From Brachybacterium sp. (GTDB lineage: Bacteria; Actinomycetota; Actinomycetes; Actinomycetales; Dermabacteraceae): a DNA stretch of 18,716 nt. The position numbers were made by a program, and so were the translations under genes. The notes under the pieces are model-generated. The model saw nothing but the letters and a program-made list of their open reading frames with translations, did not search any database and had not been told where the DNA came from. Below are positions 7,991 through 14,533 of this stretch, piece after piece. The DNA is taken from positions 1 to 18,716 of the forward strand of contig DAHVRS010000332.1 of assembly GCA_027322375.1 (NCBI GenBank), read 5' to 3'. The stretch's first letter is position 1. Every line of letters starts with the position of its first letter.

Positions 7991-8033
7991 GCGCCCTGCG
8001 CGTGACAGCCGACCCCTGCGCCCTGCGCGTGAC
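7991..8033. repeat. 16-bp direct repeat upstream of the nitrite reductase fusion
   Basis: GCGCCCTGCGCGTGAC occurs perfectly at 7991-8006 and 8018-8033, a 27-bp period. Each copy contains a small GCGC/GCGC dyad. A further GTGAC lies at 7982. It follows the stop of the previous gene and lies about 120 bp before the -10-like box of the next, so it may be operator DNA or part of a terminator region. Confidence 0.6.
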
Positions 8034-8148
8034 CTGAGCCGCATCCTCTGAGCTCTTCCCGCACTGGACCGACGCGCAACCGGGCTGACTCATAGCCGGC
8101 ACCCCGCAGGCGGGACCAACGCCACGTCCACGCCGTCCGGCCCACACC

Positions 8149-8154
8149 TAAGCT
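8149..8154 (+). promoter_or_regulatory. Candidate -10 element of the nitrite reductase fusion gene
   Basis: TAAGCT (the hexamer also found before the DtxR gene) would start transcription near 8161, giving a leader of about 65 nt. The -35 region is not recognisable, so an activator may be needed. The rest of the 240-bp gap holds the direct repeats at 7991-8033. Confidence 0.35.
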
Positions 8155-8225
8155 GGGAAGGTCTCTGCCCTGCCCTCCCGACCGGTCGCCCGCCGCCCTG
8201 GCCGGGGCATCGTCCCGAGGTGGTC

Positions 8226-11200
8226 ATGCCCTCCCTGCCCTCGCCCTCCACCCGCCCCGCCGATGCCGGGCCCTCGGCGCTGGACCGCGGTGCATGGCAT
8301 CGCCGCGCCTCCCGCCCGATCCTGGCGTGGATGGTGGCGCTCGTCGTCGTGGTGATCGTCCATCGCTGGCTGCCGCAATCGCGCTGGCTGATGGTGCACA
8401 TGGTGACGCTGGGACTGATCACCACCTCGATCCTCGTGTGGGGTCAGCACTTCACCGAGGCGCTGCTGAAGGTGCGGCTCGAAGAGGAGACGCGCAAGCG
8501 CCAGCTGCGGCGGATCCACCTGCTCACCGCCGGCATCCTCGTGACGATCGCGGGGATGCTCCCGGCCTGGCCGTGGCTCGTGGTGCTCGGCGCGCTGATG
8601 GTCTCCGCGGCGCTGGTCTGGTACGCGATGGCGCTCGGCGCGCAGGTGAAGGCCGCGATCGCCCCGCGCTTCCGGTTCACGGTCACCGCCTACATCGCCG
8701 CCGCGTCCCTCATCCCCGTCGGCGCGACGCTCGGCGCGATCATGGCGTTCGGGCCGGGTGAGCCGTGGCAGGGACGCCTGCTGCTCGCGCACCAGGTCGT
8801 GAACCTGCTGGGCTTCGTGGGGATCACGGTCAGCGGCACGCTGCTGACGCTCTGGCCCACCGTGCTGCGCACGAAGATCGAGCTGGTCGCCGCGCAGCGC
8901 GCCGCGAAGGGACTGCAGGGCATGTTCCTGGCGGTGCTGGGCGCGACCGTCGCGGCGCTGACCGGCTCCGCCCTCCTCGGCGCGGTGCTCGTCGCGATCT
9001 ACTTTGCCTGCTTCGGCTGGCTCGCCGTGACCCTCGTGCGGCTCGCGGTGCGCTCCGCCCGGCAGGAGCGCAACACCCCGCTATCGCTGTTCCCGGTCCT
9101 CTCGATCGCCGCGGGCGTGCTCTGGTTCGCCGGCGCCGTCGCCGCGCTGGGGGTCATGTGGTGGGGCTCGGCCGATGCGCAGCTGTCCGCGTCCCTGGTC
9201 GCGGCCGATGCGCAGAAGCTCACCGTCCCCTTCGTCGCCGGGTTCCTGCTGCAGGTGCTGTTCGGGGCGATGAGCCATCTGCTGCCGGTGAGCCTGCGCG
9301 GCGGGCCCCGCTCCACGAAGGCGGCGCTGGAGATGATGAGCCGCGGCGCGGTCGTGCGCGTGGTCGGCGTCAACCTCGCCCTCGCGCTGCTCGTGCTCGC
9401 CTCGGCCGAGGCCGGCTGGGCCGATGCAGTGTTCTCCGCGCTCACGCTCGGCACCGGGGATGTGGCCGATTTCGGCTCCCTCTCCCGCGTGCTCGTCTCC
9501 CTGCTCGCTTTCATCGCGCTCGTGTCCTTCGTGGTGCTGATGATCCTCGGGGTGAGGGCCAGCATCCGCAACCGCAGCGTCGCACTGCCCACCCCGACCG
9601 GGGTCCCGGGCCCCGGCACGTCGGCCGACGGGCTGCCCGGCACGACCTCGAGCTCCTCGGCCGACGGCCGGCCCTCGCTCCTGGCGGGCACCCCGTCGGG
9701 CGCCAGCGCTGCGGCCGGCGGACCCGCGGGTGCCCCGTCGGGCACGCGCTCCGCCGCAGCGGAGACCTCCCCCGCCCGGGTGCGGGCTCGCGTCGCCGCC
9801 GAGGAGCGGCGCATGGACCGTCGCTCCCTCACCGGGGCGCTGGTGGGCATCGGCTCCGTGCTCGGCGTCTCCGCGCTCGGCGCGTCCCTGGACCGGGCCG
9901 GCGGTGCCCTGCCCGGTACCGGCTCGGGCACGACGGGCACTGGCACCGCGCGGGCGGTCACGCCCACCGGGGAGACCACCACGATCGCGGTGAGCATGGC
10001 AGACATGCGCTTCACCCCCGACCGGCTCGAGGTCCCCGCAGGGAACACCCTGGTGGTGGAGCTGCGCAATGACGATCCGCAGGAGGTGCACGACCTCGTC
10101 CTCGCCACCGGTGTCACCTCCGGCCGCCTGCAGCCGGGCGATGCGACCACGCTCGACGCGGGAGTGATCACCGAGGATGCCGAGGGCTGGTGCTCGATCG
10201 TCGGCCACCGTGCGATGGGCATGGTCCTCACCGTCGTCGCTGTCGGCGCGCCTGCCGCGACCGCGCCCGCGGAAAGCGGGGACAGCAGGGCGACGACCGA
10301 TGAGCTCGCCCCTGTGCGCGCCGATATGCAGGCCGCGCCCGGCGCCGGGTACACGGTGCGCGATGCGCGCCTGCCGGAGGCCGCGGGCATGGATCAGCGC
10401 CTCACCCTCGAGGTGCAGGACCTGCCTGTCGAGCTCGCGCCCGGCGTGGGCATGGACGCGATGACCTACGAGGGCACCGTGGTGGGGCCGGTGCTGCGCT
10501 CCGAGATCGGGGCACGCCTCACGATCGACCTCGTCAACAACGGCATGATGGGGCACTCCCTGGACCTGCACGCGGGCCGGGTCGCGCCTGACGAGGTGAT
10601 GCGCACGATCCCGCCCGGGGAGAGCCTCACCTACGCGATCACCACCGAGCACGCCGGGATCTGGCTCTATCACTGCTCGTCGATGCCGATGACGGTGCAC
10701 CTCACCGCAGGGATGATCGGTGCACTCGTGGTACCGCCGGCGGGGCTCGCGCCCACGGACCGGGAGTACGTGCTGGTCCAGTCCGAGCACTACCTGGTCC
10801 CCGTCGGCGCGCCCGGCTACGAGGACTCGATGCACGAGGACTCGGCGCAGCACGGCATGCAGGGCCACGGCATGAAGGGCCACGACAGGACCACCCCGGA
10901 CCTTCCGGAGAACATCCACCCGGTGAGCACCGAGAAGATCACGGCCGAGCGCCCCGACTTCACGGTCTTCAACGGGCACGCCACCCAGTACGTCCACGCG
11001 CCGCTCGAGGCGAAGGTGGGCGAGCGGGTGCGGCTGTGGGTGCTCGCCGCGGGGCCCTCCCGTGGGATCTCCTTCCACGTCGTCGGTGGAGTGTTCGACA
11101 CGGTCTTCAAGGAGGGCGAGTACCTGCTGCGGCCCGAGAACGAGACCGGGGGCGGCTCCCAGGCGCTCGATCTCGCTGCCGCGCAGGGCGGGTTCGTGGA

Positions 11201-11297
11201 GCTCGTGTTCGACGAGCCCGGCACCTACACCGCCGTGAACCACTCCTTCGTGGAGATGGAGCGAGGCGCTCGAGCACTGATCAAGGTCACTGCCTGA
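8226..11297 (+). CDS. Membrane-anchored copper nitrite reductase fusion: 12-helix domain + cupredoxin + NirK
   Basis: The protein has 1023 residues. The ATG is preceded by GAGG at five nt and preferred over the GTG at 8220. Residues 31-443 form about twelve membrane helices with His58 (helix 2), His189 (helix 6) and His351 (helix 10), the helices that carry heme/copper ligands in heme-copper oxidases. Residues 445-530 are a Pro/Gly/Ser linker, followed by MDRRSLTGAL and a thirteenth helix (about 535-552). A one-domain cupredoxin (about 585-675) has type 1 ligands H622, C656, H661 and M666. The NirK module (about 715-1023) has type 1 H777, C817, H825, M830, type 2 H782, H816, H1006, and catalytic D780 and H951. 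The C-x7-H-x4-M spacing is AniA-like (class II). Expected reaction: nitrite to nitric oxide outside the membrane. A His/Met-rich loop lies at 869-886. No denitrification partner is nearby. Another multicopper oxidase activity remains possible. Confidence 0.88.
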   Translation: MPSLPSPSTRPADAGPSALDRGAWHRRASRPILAWMVALVVVVIVHRWLPQSRWLMVHMVTLGLITTSILVWGQHFTEALLKVRLEEETRKRQLRRIHLLTAGILVTIAGMLPAWPWLVVLGALMVSAALVWYAMALGAQVKAAIAPRFRFTVTAYIAAASLIPVGATLGAIMAFGPGEPWQGRLLLAHQVVNLLGFVGITVSGTLLTLWPTVLRTKIELVAAQRAAKGLQGMFLAVLGATVAALTGSALLGAVLVAIYFACFGWLAVTLVRLAVRSARQERNTPLSLFPVLSIAAGVLWFAGAVAALGVMWWGSADAQLSASLVAADAQKLTVPFVAGFLLQVLFGAMSHLLPVSLRGGPRSTKAALEMMSRGAVVRVVGVNLALALLVLASAEAGWADAVFSALTLGTGDVADFGSLSRVLVSLLAFIALVSFVVLMILGVRASIRNRSVALPTPTGVPGPGTSADGLPGTTSSSSADGRPSLLAGTPSGASAAAGGPAGAPSGTRSAAAETSPARVRARVAAEERRMDRRSLTGALVGIGSVLGVSALGASLDRAGGALPGTGSGTTGTGTARAVTPTGETTTIAVSMADMRFTPDRLEVPAGNTLVVELRNDDPQEVHDLVLATGVTSGRLQPGDATTLDAGVITEDAEGWCSIVGHRAMGMVLTVVAVGAPAATAPAESGDSRATTDELAPVRADMQAAPGAGYTVRDARLPEAAGMDQRLTLEVQDLPVELAPGVGMDAMTYEGTVVGPVLRSEIGARLTIDLVNNGMMGHSLDLHAGRVAPDEVMRTIPPGESLTYAITTEHAGIWLYHCSSMPMTVHLTAGMIGALVVPPAGLAPTDREYVLVQSEHYLVPVGAPGYEDSMHEDSAQHGMQGHGMKGHDRTTPDLPENIHPVSTEKITAERPDFTVFNGHATQYVHAPLEAKVGERVRLWVLAAGPSRGISFHVVGGVFDTVFKEGEYLLRPENETGGGSQALDLAAAQGGFVELVFDEPGTYTAVNHSFVEMERGARALIKVTA
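9801..9815 (+). promoter_or_regulatory. Internal ribosome binding site and ATG inside the nitrite reductase fusion
   Basis: GAGGAG (9801-9806) is six nt before an in-frame ATG at 9813 (Met530), which begins MDRRSLTGAL and the internal hydrophobic helix. Initiation here would give a 494-residue exported protein of cupredoxin plus NirK with a twin-arginine-like signal. Codons for Glu-Glu explain the motif equally well, so function is a hypothesis. Confidence 0.4.
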
Positions 11298-11306
11298 CAT
11301 GCCTCG

Positions 11307-11339
11307 GACGGGCCGGCCGCTTCTCGCGGCCGACCCGTC
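11307..11339. terminator. Bidirectional terminator hairpin between the fusion gene and pcrA
   Basis: A 14-bp stem with one mismatch (GACGGGCCGGCCGC at 11307-11320 with 11326-11339) and the loop TTCTC lies between the convergent stop codons at 11297 and 11363. It can serve both strands. Confidence 0.75.
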
Positions 11340-11362
11340 ACTGACTGCTCGTCACGGCCTGC

Positions 11363-13993
11363 TCAGAGCTTGGTGACTGCCGCGTAGCGCAGCAGCAGGC
11401 GCTTACGGCCGTGGGGCTCCTTGAACTGTGCCTCGATCTGCGTCTTCTCGCCCTGCCCGGCGACCTCGGTGACCGTGCCCATCCCGAAGGAGTCGTGGGT
11501 GATGCGATCGCCGACGGCGAGCTGAGGCAGCTTGTCGACGGGGGTCGCCTTGCGGCCGGAGCCGAGGCTGGGACGCTTCACATCGCGCCGGCCGCCGCCG
11601 ATCCCCCCGCTGAAGGACGGGCCGCGGCGCGAGCCGCCGTCGCCGAAGCCGCCGCTGTAGCCGCCACCCCCATAGCCGCCGCTGCCGTATCCGCTGCCGA
11701 AGCCGGCACCGCCGAGCGTGGAGCCGGCGCGCGCCACGTCCAGCACCTCTTCCGGCACCTCGTCGAGGAAGCGGCTGGCGGGCATGAAGTTCGACTGCCC
11801 CCAGGTCGAGCGCATCTGCGCGCGGGTGAGGTACAGCTTCTCGCGGGCGCGGGTGATGCCCACATAGGCCAGGCGCCGCTCCTCCTCGAGCTCGTCGGGG
11901 TCCTGGAGGGTCCGGTTGTGCGGGAAGGTGCCGTCCTCCATGCCGGTGAGGAACACGACCGGGAACTCGAGGCCCTTGGCGGTATGCAGGGTCATGAGGG
12001 TGACGAACTGGTCCGCCTCGCCGGGCAGCTGGTCGGCGTCGGCGACGAGGGAGACCTTCTCGAGGAAGCGGTCCACGAGGCTCGCCTCGGGATCGTCCTC
12101 CAGCTGACCCTCCTGCTCGTCCTCCATCTCGCTGGCGAGCGCGTCGAGCTCCTCCATCTGCGCCTCGAACTCGGCGGCGACGCTGATGAGCTCCGCGAGG
12201 TTCTCCAGGCGTGATTCGTCCTGCGGGTCATCGCTGCCCTGCAGCTCGGCGTAGTAGCCGGAGCGGGTGAGGATCGCCTCGAGGAGGCCCGCGGGGCCCT
12301 CCCCGCCCTCGGCCATCGCCTGGAGGTCCTCGAGCATCGCCACGAAGGTCCGCACCGCGTTCAGGGAGCGGGTCGCGATGCCGGGCGCCTCTTCGGCGCG
12401 GCGCAGCGCCTCCCCGAACCCGATCCGCTCGCGCTCAGCGAGCATCGCGATCGCGGCCTCGGCCCGGTCGCCGATGCCGCGCTTGGGCACGTTGAGGATG
12501 CGGCGCAGGTTGATCTCGTCGGCCGGGTTCGCGAGGACCTGGAGATAGGCGATCGCGTCCTTGATCTCGCGGCGCTCGTAGAAGCGCGTGCCGCCCACCA
12601 CGCGGTACGGCAGGCCCACGCGGATCAGCTGATCCTCCAGCGCACGGGACTGGGCGTTGGCGCGGTAGAAGATCGCGATGTCCCCGGCGCGGCGGCCGTC
12701 ATCGACGAGGGCGTCGATCTGGCGGCCGATGTAGCGGGCCTCGGCCTGCTCGTCATCCGCCACGTAGAGGGTGATCTGCTCGCCCTCGCCGTGATCGGTC
12801 CACAGGTTCTTCTTCCGCCGTCCCTGGTTCTCCTCGATCACGGCGTTCGCGGCGGTGAGGATGTTCTGGGTGGAGCGGTAGTTCTGCTCGAGCACGATCG
12901 TGCGGGCGGACGGGAAGTCCTGCTCGAACTCGACGATGTTGCGGATCGTCGCGCCGCGGAAGGCGTAGATCGACTGGTCCGAGTCGCCCACCACGGTGAG
13001 GTCCGCGCGAGGGTCCTCCCCCACCAGCTCGCGCACCAGCTGGTACTGGGCGGTGTTGGTGTCCTGGTACTCGTCGACCAGGAGGTGGCGGAAGCGGCGG
13101 CGGTAGCCCTCGCGGATCGCGGGGTTGTCGCGCAGCAGCGCGACGGTGAGGCCGATCAGGTCGTCGAAGTCGACGGCATTCGCCTGACGGAGCCGCTCGG
13201 TGTAGTTCGTATAGATCCGCGCGAGGGTCCGCTCGAAGGGGTTCTTCGCGCTCTCCGCCTGGTCAGCGAAGTCGATCGGGTCCACGAGGTCGTTCTTCAG
13301 CGTGGAGATCCGGGAGGCGAGCGCACGCGGGGCGTGCTTCTTCGTGTCCAGCTCGAGGTCCTTGGCGATCGTGGTGATCAGGCGCAGGGAATCGGCGCTG
13401 TCGTAGATCGTGAAGGAGCTCTTCAGCCCGGCGGCGGCCGCATCGCGACGCAGGATCCGCACACAGGCGCTGTGGAAGGTCGAGACCCACATCGAGCGCG
13501 CCGCGGGCCCGATGAGCTCCTCGACCCGCTCGCGCATCTCGGCCGCGGCCTTGTTGGTGAAGGTGATCGCGAGGATCTCGCCGGGCAGCGCCTCGCCGGT
13601 GCGCAGCAGGTGCGCGATGCGGCGCGTGAGCACGCGGGTCTTGCCGGAACCTGCGCCCGCGACGATCAGCAGCGGGCTGCCTCGGTGCTCGACGGCCTCG
13701 CGCTGGGCGGGGTTCAGCCCGTCCACGAGCTCCTCGAGCGCGGGCCCGCCGGTCACCGGGGCAGGCCGGCGCGGCGGCGCGGGCGGGAGGTCCACAGGCT
13801 GCGGCGGCAGCTCGTCGTAGGGCGGCTCGTCCTCCTCCGGCGGCGCGTCCTCGTCCGGGTGCCCCTCCTCATACGGCGTCTCCTCCGCGGTCGACGCGCC
13901 GGGGCCCGTCCGAGGCGGCTGCGGGGTCACGGAGACGCCCTCCAGGCGGCGGAAGGCGTCGGGCAGCGAAAGGTCGTCGAAAAGAGAGCTCAT
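11363..13993 (-). CDS. pcrA: ATP-dependent DNA helicase PcrA/UvrD
   Basis: The 876-residue SF1A 3'-5' helicase has the Walker A loop GAGSGKT (113-119), ITFTNKAAAEMRERV (motif Ia), the Walker B LLVDEYQDTN, motif III GDSDQSIYAFRGA, motif IV LEQNYRS, motif V TAKGLEFPVVFLTGMEDGTFPH and motif VI LAYVGITRAREKL. Known role: unwinding in nucleotide excision and mismatch repair, and removal of recombinase or stalled complexes. Unusual parts are an 85-residue acidic, Pro-rich N-terminal extension and a Gly/Tyr-rich stretch at about 760-800. The latter lies before a C-terminal Tudor-like domain (VGDRITHDSFGMGTVTEV), which in PcrA binds RNA polymerase. The ATG at 13993 (MSSLFDDLSL) has GGAGA at four nt. 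The in-frame ATG at 14032 lies inside a palindrome and is less likely. Confidence 0.95.
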   Translation of the reverse strand: MSSLFDDLSLPDAFRRLEGVSVTPQPPRTGPGASTAEETPYEEGHPDEDAPPEEDEPPYDELPPQPVDLPPAPPRRPAPVTGGPALEELVDGLNPAQREAVEHRGSPLLIVAGAGSGKTRVLTRRIAHLLRTGEALPGEILAITFTNKAAAEMRERVEELIGPAARSMWVSTFHSACVRILRRDAAAAGLKSSFTIYDSADSLRLITTIAKDLELDTKKHAPRALASRISTLKNDLVDPIDFADQAESAKNPFERTLARIYTNYTERLRQANAVDFDDLIGLTVALLRDNPAIREGYRRRFRHLLVDEYQDTNTAQYQLVRELVGEDPRADLTVVGDSDQSIYAFRGATIRNIVEFEQDFPSARTIVLEQNYRSTQNILTAANAVIEENQGRRKKNLWTDHGEGEQITLYVADDEQAEARYIGRQIDALVDDGRRAGDIAIFYRANAQSRALEDQLIRVGLPYRVVGGTRFYERREIKDAIAYLQVLANPADEINLRRILNVPKRGIGDRAEAAIAMLAERERIGFGEALRRAEEAPGIATRSLNAVRTFVAMLEDLQAMAEGGEGPAGLLEAILTRSGYYAELQGSDDPQDESRLENLAELISVAAEFEAQMEELDALASEMEDEQEGQLEDDPEASLVDRFLEKVSLVADADQLPGEADQFVTLMTLHTAKGLEFPVVFLTGMEDGTFPHNRTLQDPDELEEERRLAYVGITRAREKLYLTRAQMRSTWGQSNFMPASRFLDEVPEEVLDVARAGSTLGGAGFGSGYGSGGYGGGGYSGGFGDGGSRRGPSFSGGIGGGRRDVKRPSLGSGRKATPVDKLPQLAVGDRITHDSFGMGTVTEVAGQGEKTQIEAQFKEPHGRKRLLLRYAAVTKL

Positions 13994-14013
13994 GAGGTCT
14001 CCAGGATAGGCGC

Positions 14014-14045
14014 GAGGCCCGACAGCATGCATGCTGTCGGGCCTC
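14014..14045. repeat. Perfect 32-bp palindrome upstream of pcrA
   Basis: The half-site GAGGCCCGACAGCATG (14014-14029) is followed directly by its exact reverse complement (14030-14045). It ends 20 bp before the pcrA ATG and begins 72 nt past the stop of the upstream minus-strand gene. As RNA it folds into a long hairpin, so it is a probable terminator for that gene. As DNA it could be an operator for pcrA. Confidence 0.85.
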
Positions 14046-14117
14046 TCGGGGGATGAGGCTCGCGATGGAGGGAGGTCCGGCCTCCTGCCACCGTGTCAGG
14101 AGCGCATCAGGAGCGGA

Positions 14118-14453
14118 TCAGACCAGCACCGCCACGACGACGTTGAGGATGATCGCGGTGGGGATGCCGAACCAGACCGGGGACGGGGTCTCGGTCTGCT
14201 TGCGGTCAGCCAGGTAGGCCAGGACCACAGCGACGATGCCCACCAGGGCCTTGATGCCGAGCTTCATGTGGTTCGGGTCGCCGTCGATCGAGACGAGCGC
14301 AGCGAGCACGATGCCGATCACGACCGCGCCGGCGGTCGCGTGGGCCATCCCCTTCGAGGGCTGGCGGGTGCGGGCAGCCGCGACCCAGGTGCCGAGCGCC
14401 ACGGCCCAGCAGATCAGGTGCAGCACGACGAGGAGCGAGAACAGGAAGGACAT
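14118..14453 (-). CDS. Four-helix integral membrane protein of unknown function
   Basis: The 111-residue protein is almost entirely membrane-embedded. Four helices lie at about 3-24 (FLFSLLVVLHLICWAVALGT), 37-54 (AHATAGAVVIGIVLAALV), 65-82 (LGIKALVGIVAVVLAYLA) and 93-111. Short basic loops (AARTRQPSKG, ADRKQTE) fit cytoplasmic placement. His12 in the first helix, His38 and His62 (GDPNHMKLG) could bind a cofactor or metal, but I cannot name a family with confidence. The ATG at 14453 has no Shine-Dalgarno site. It has TAACAT on the minus strand exactly six nt upstream, so the mRNA is probably leaderless. It is transcribed away from the flippase-like gene at 14534 and toward pcrA, from which the 32-bp palindrome separates it. 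Confidence 0.75.
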   Translation of the reverse strand: MSFLFSLLVVLHLICWAVALGTWVAAARTRQPSKGMAHATAGAVVIGIVLAALVSIDGDPNHMKLGIKALVGIVAVVLAYLADRKQTETPSPVWFGIPTAIILNVVVAVLV

Positions 14454-14459
14454 GACACC

Positions 14460-14465
14460 ATGTTA
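14460..14465 (-). promoter_or_regulatory. Candidate -10 box for leaderless transcription (minus strand)
   Basis: TAACAT on the minus strand ends six nt before the ATG at 14453, which places transcription initiation on the start codon. It shares an 80-bp divergent gap with the opposite promoter at 14522. Confidence 0.45.
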
Positions 14466-14521
14466 GATCCTTCGCCCTGGGAACCCCCTGCCGAGCCGCC
14501 CTTCTCACAGGGCCCGCGTGC

Positions 14522-14527
14522 GAGAAT
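14522..14527 (+). promoter_or_regulatory. Candidate -10 box for leaderless transcription (plus strand)
   Basis: GAGAAT ends six nt before the ATG at 14534 and no ribosome binding site is present. The spacing matches the other two leaderless candidates in this window. Confidence 0.4.
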
Positions 14528-14533
14528 CACCGC

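Noticed and set aside
9081..11300. 739-codon minus-strand open frame opposite the nitrite reductase fusion.
   Set aside because: It is His/Arg/Gly-rich antisense sequence with no recognisable domain, while the plus strand has complete copper sites.
11363..14032. pcrA start at the ATG at 14032.
   Set aside because: That ATG lies inside the perfect palindrome and lacks a ribosome binding site, while the ATG at 13993 has GGAGA and starts a plausible N-terminus.
14003..14045. LexA/SOS box in front of pcrA.
   Set aside because: No GAAC-N4-GTTC-like sequence is present. The palindrome has a different, GC-rich half-site.
12791..14056. Plus-strand open frame opposite the N-terminal half of pcrA.
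   Set aside because: Helicase motifs on the minus strand are complete, and the plus-strand product is Arg/Leu/Gly-rich without motifs.
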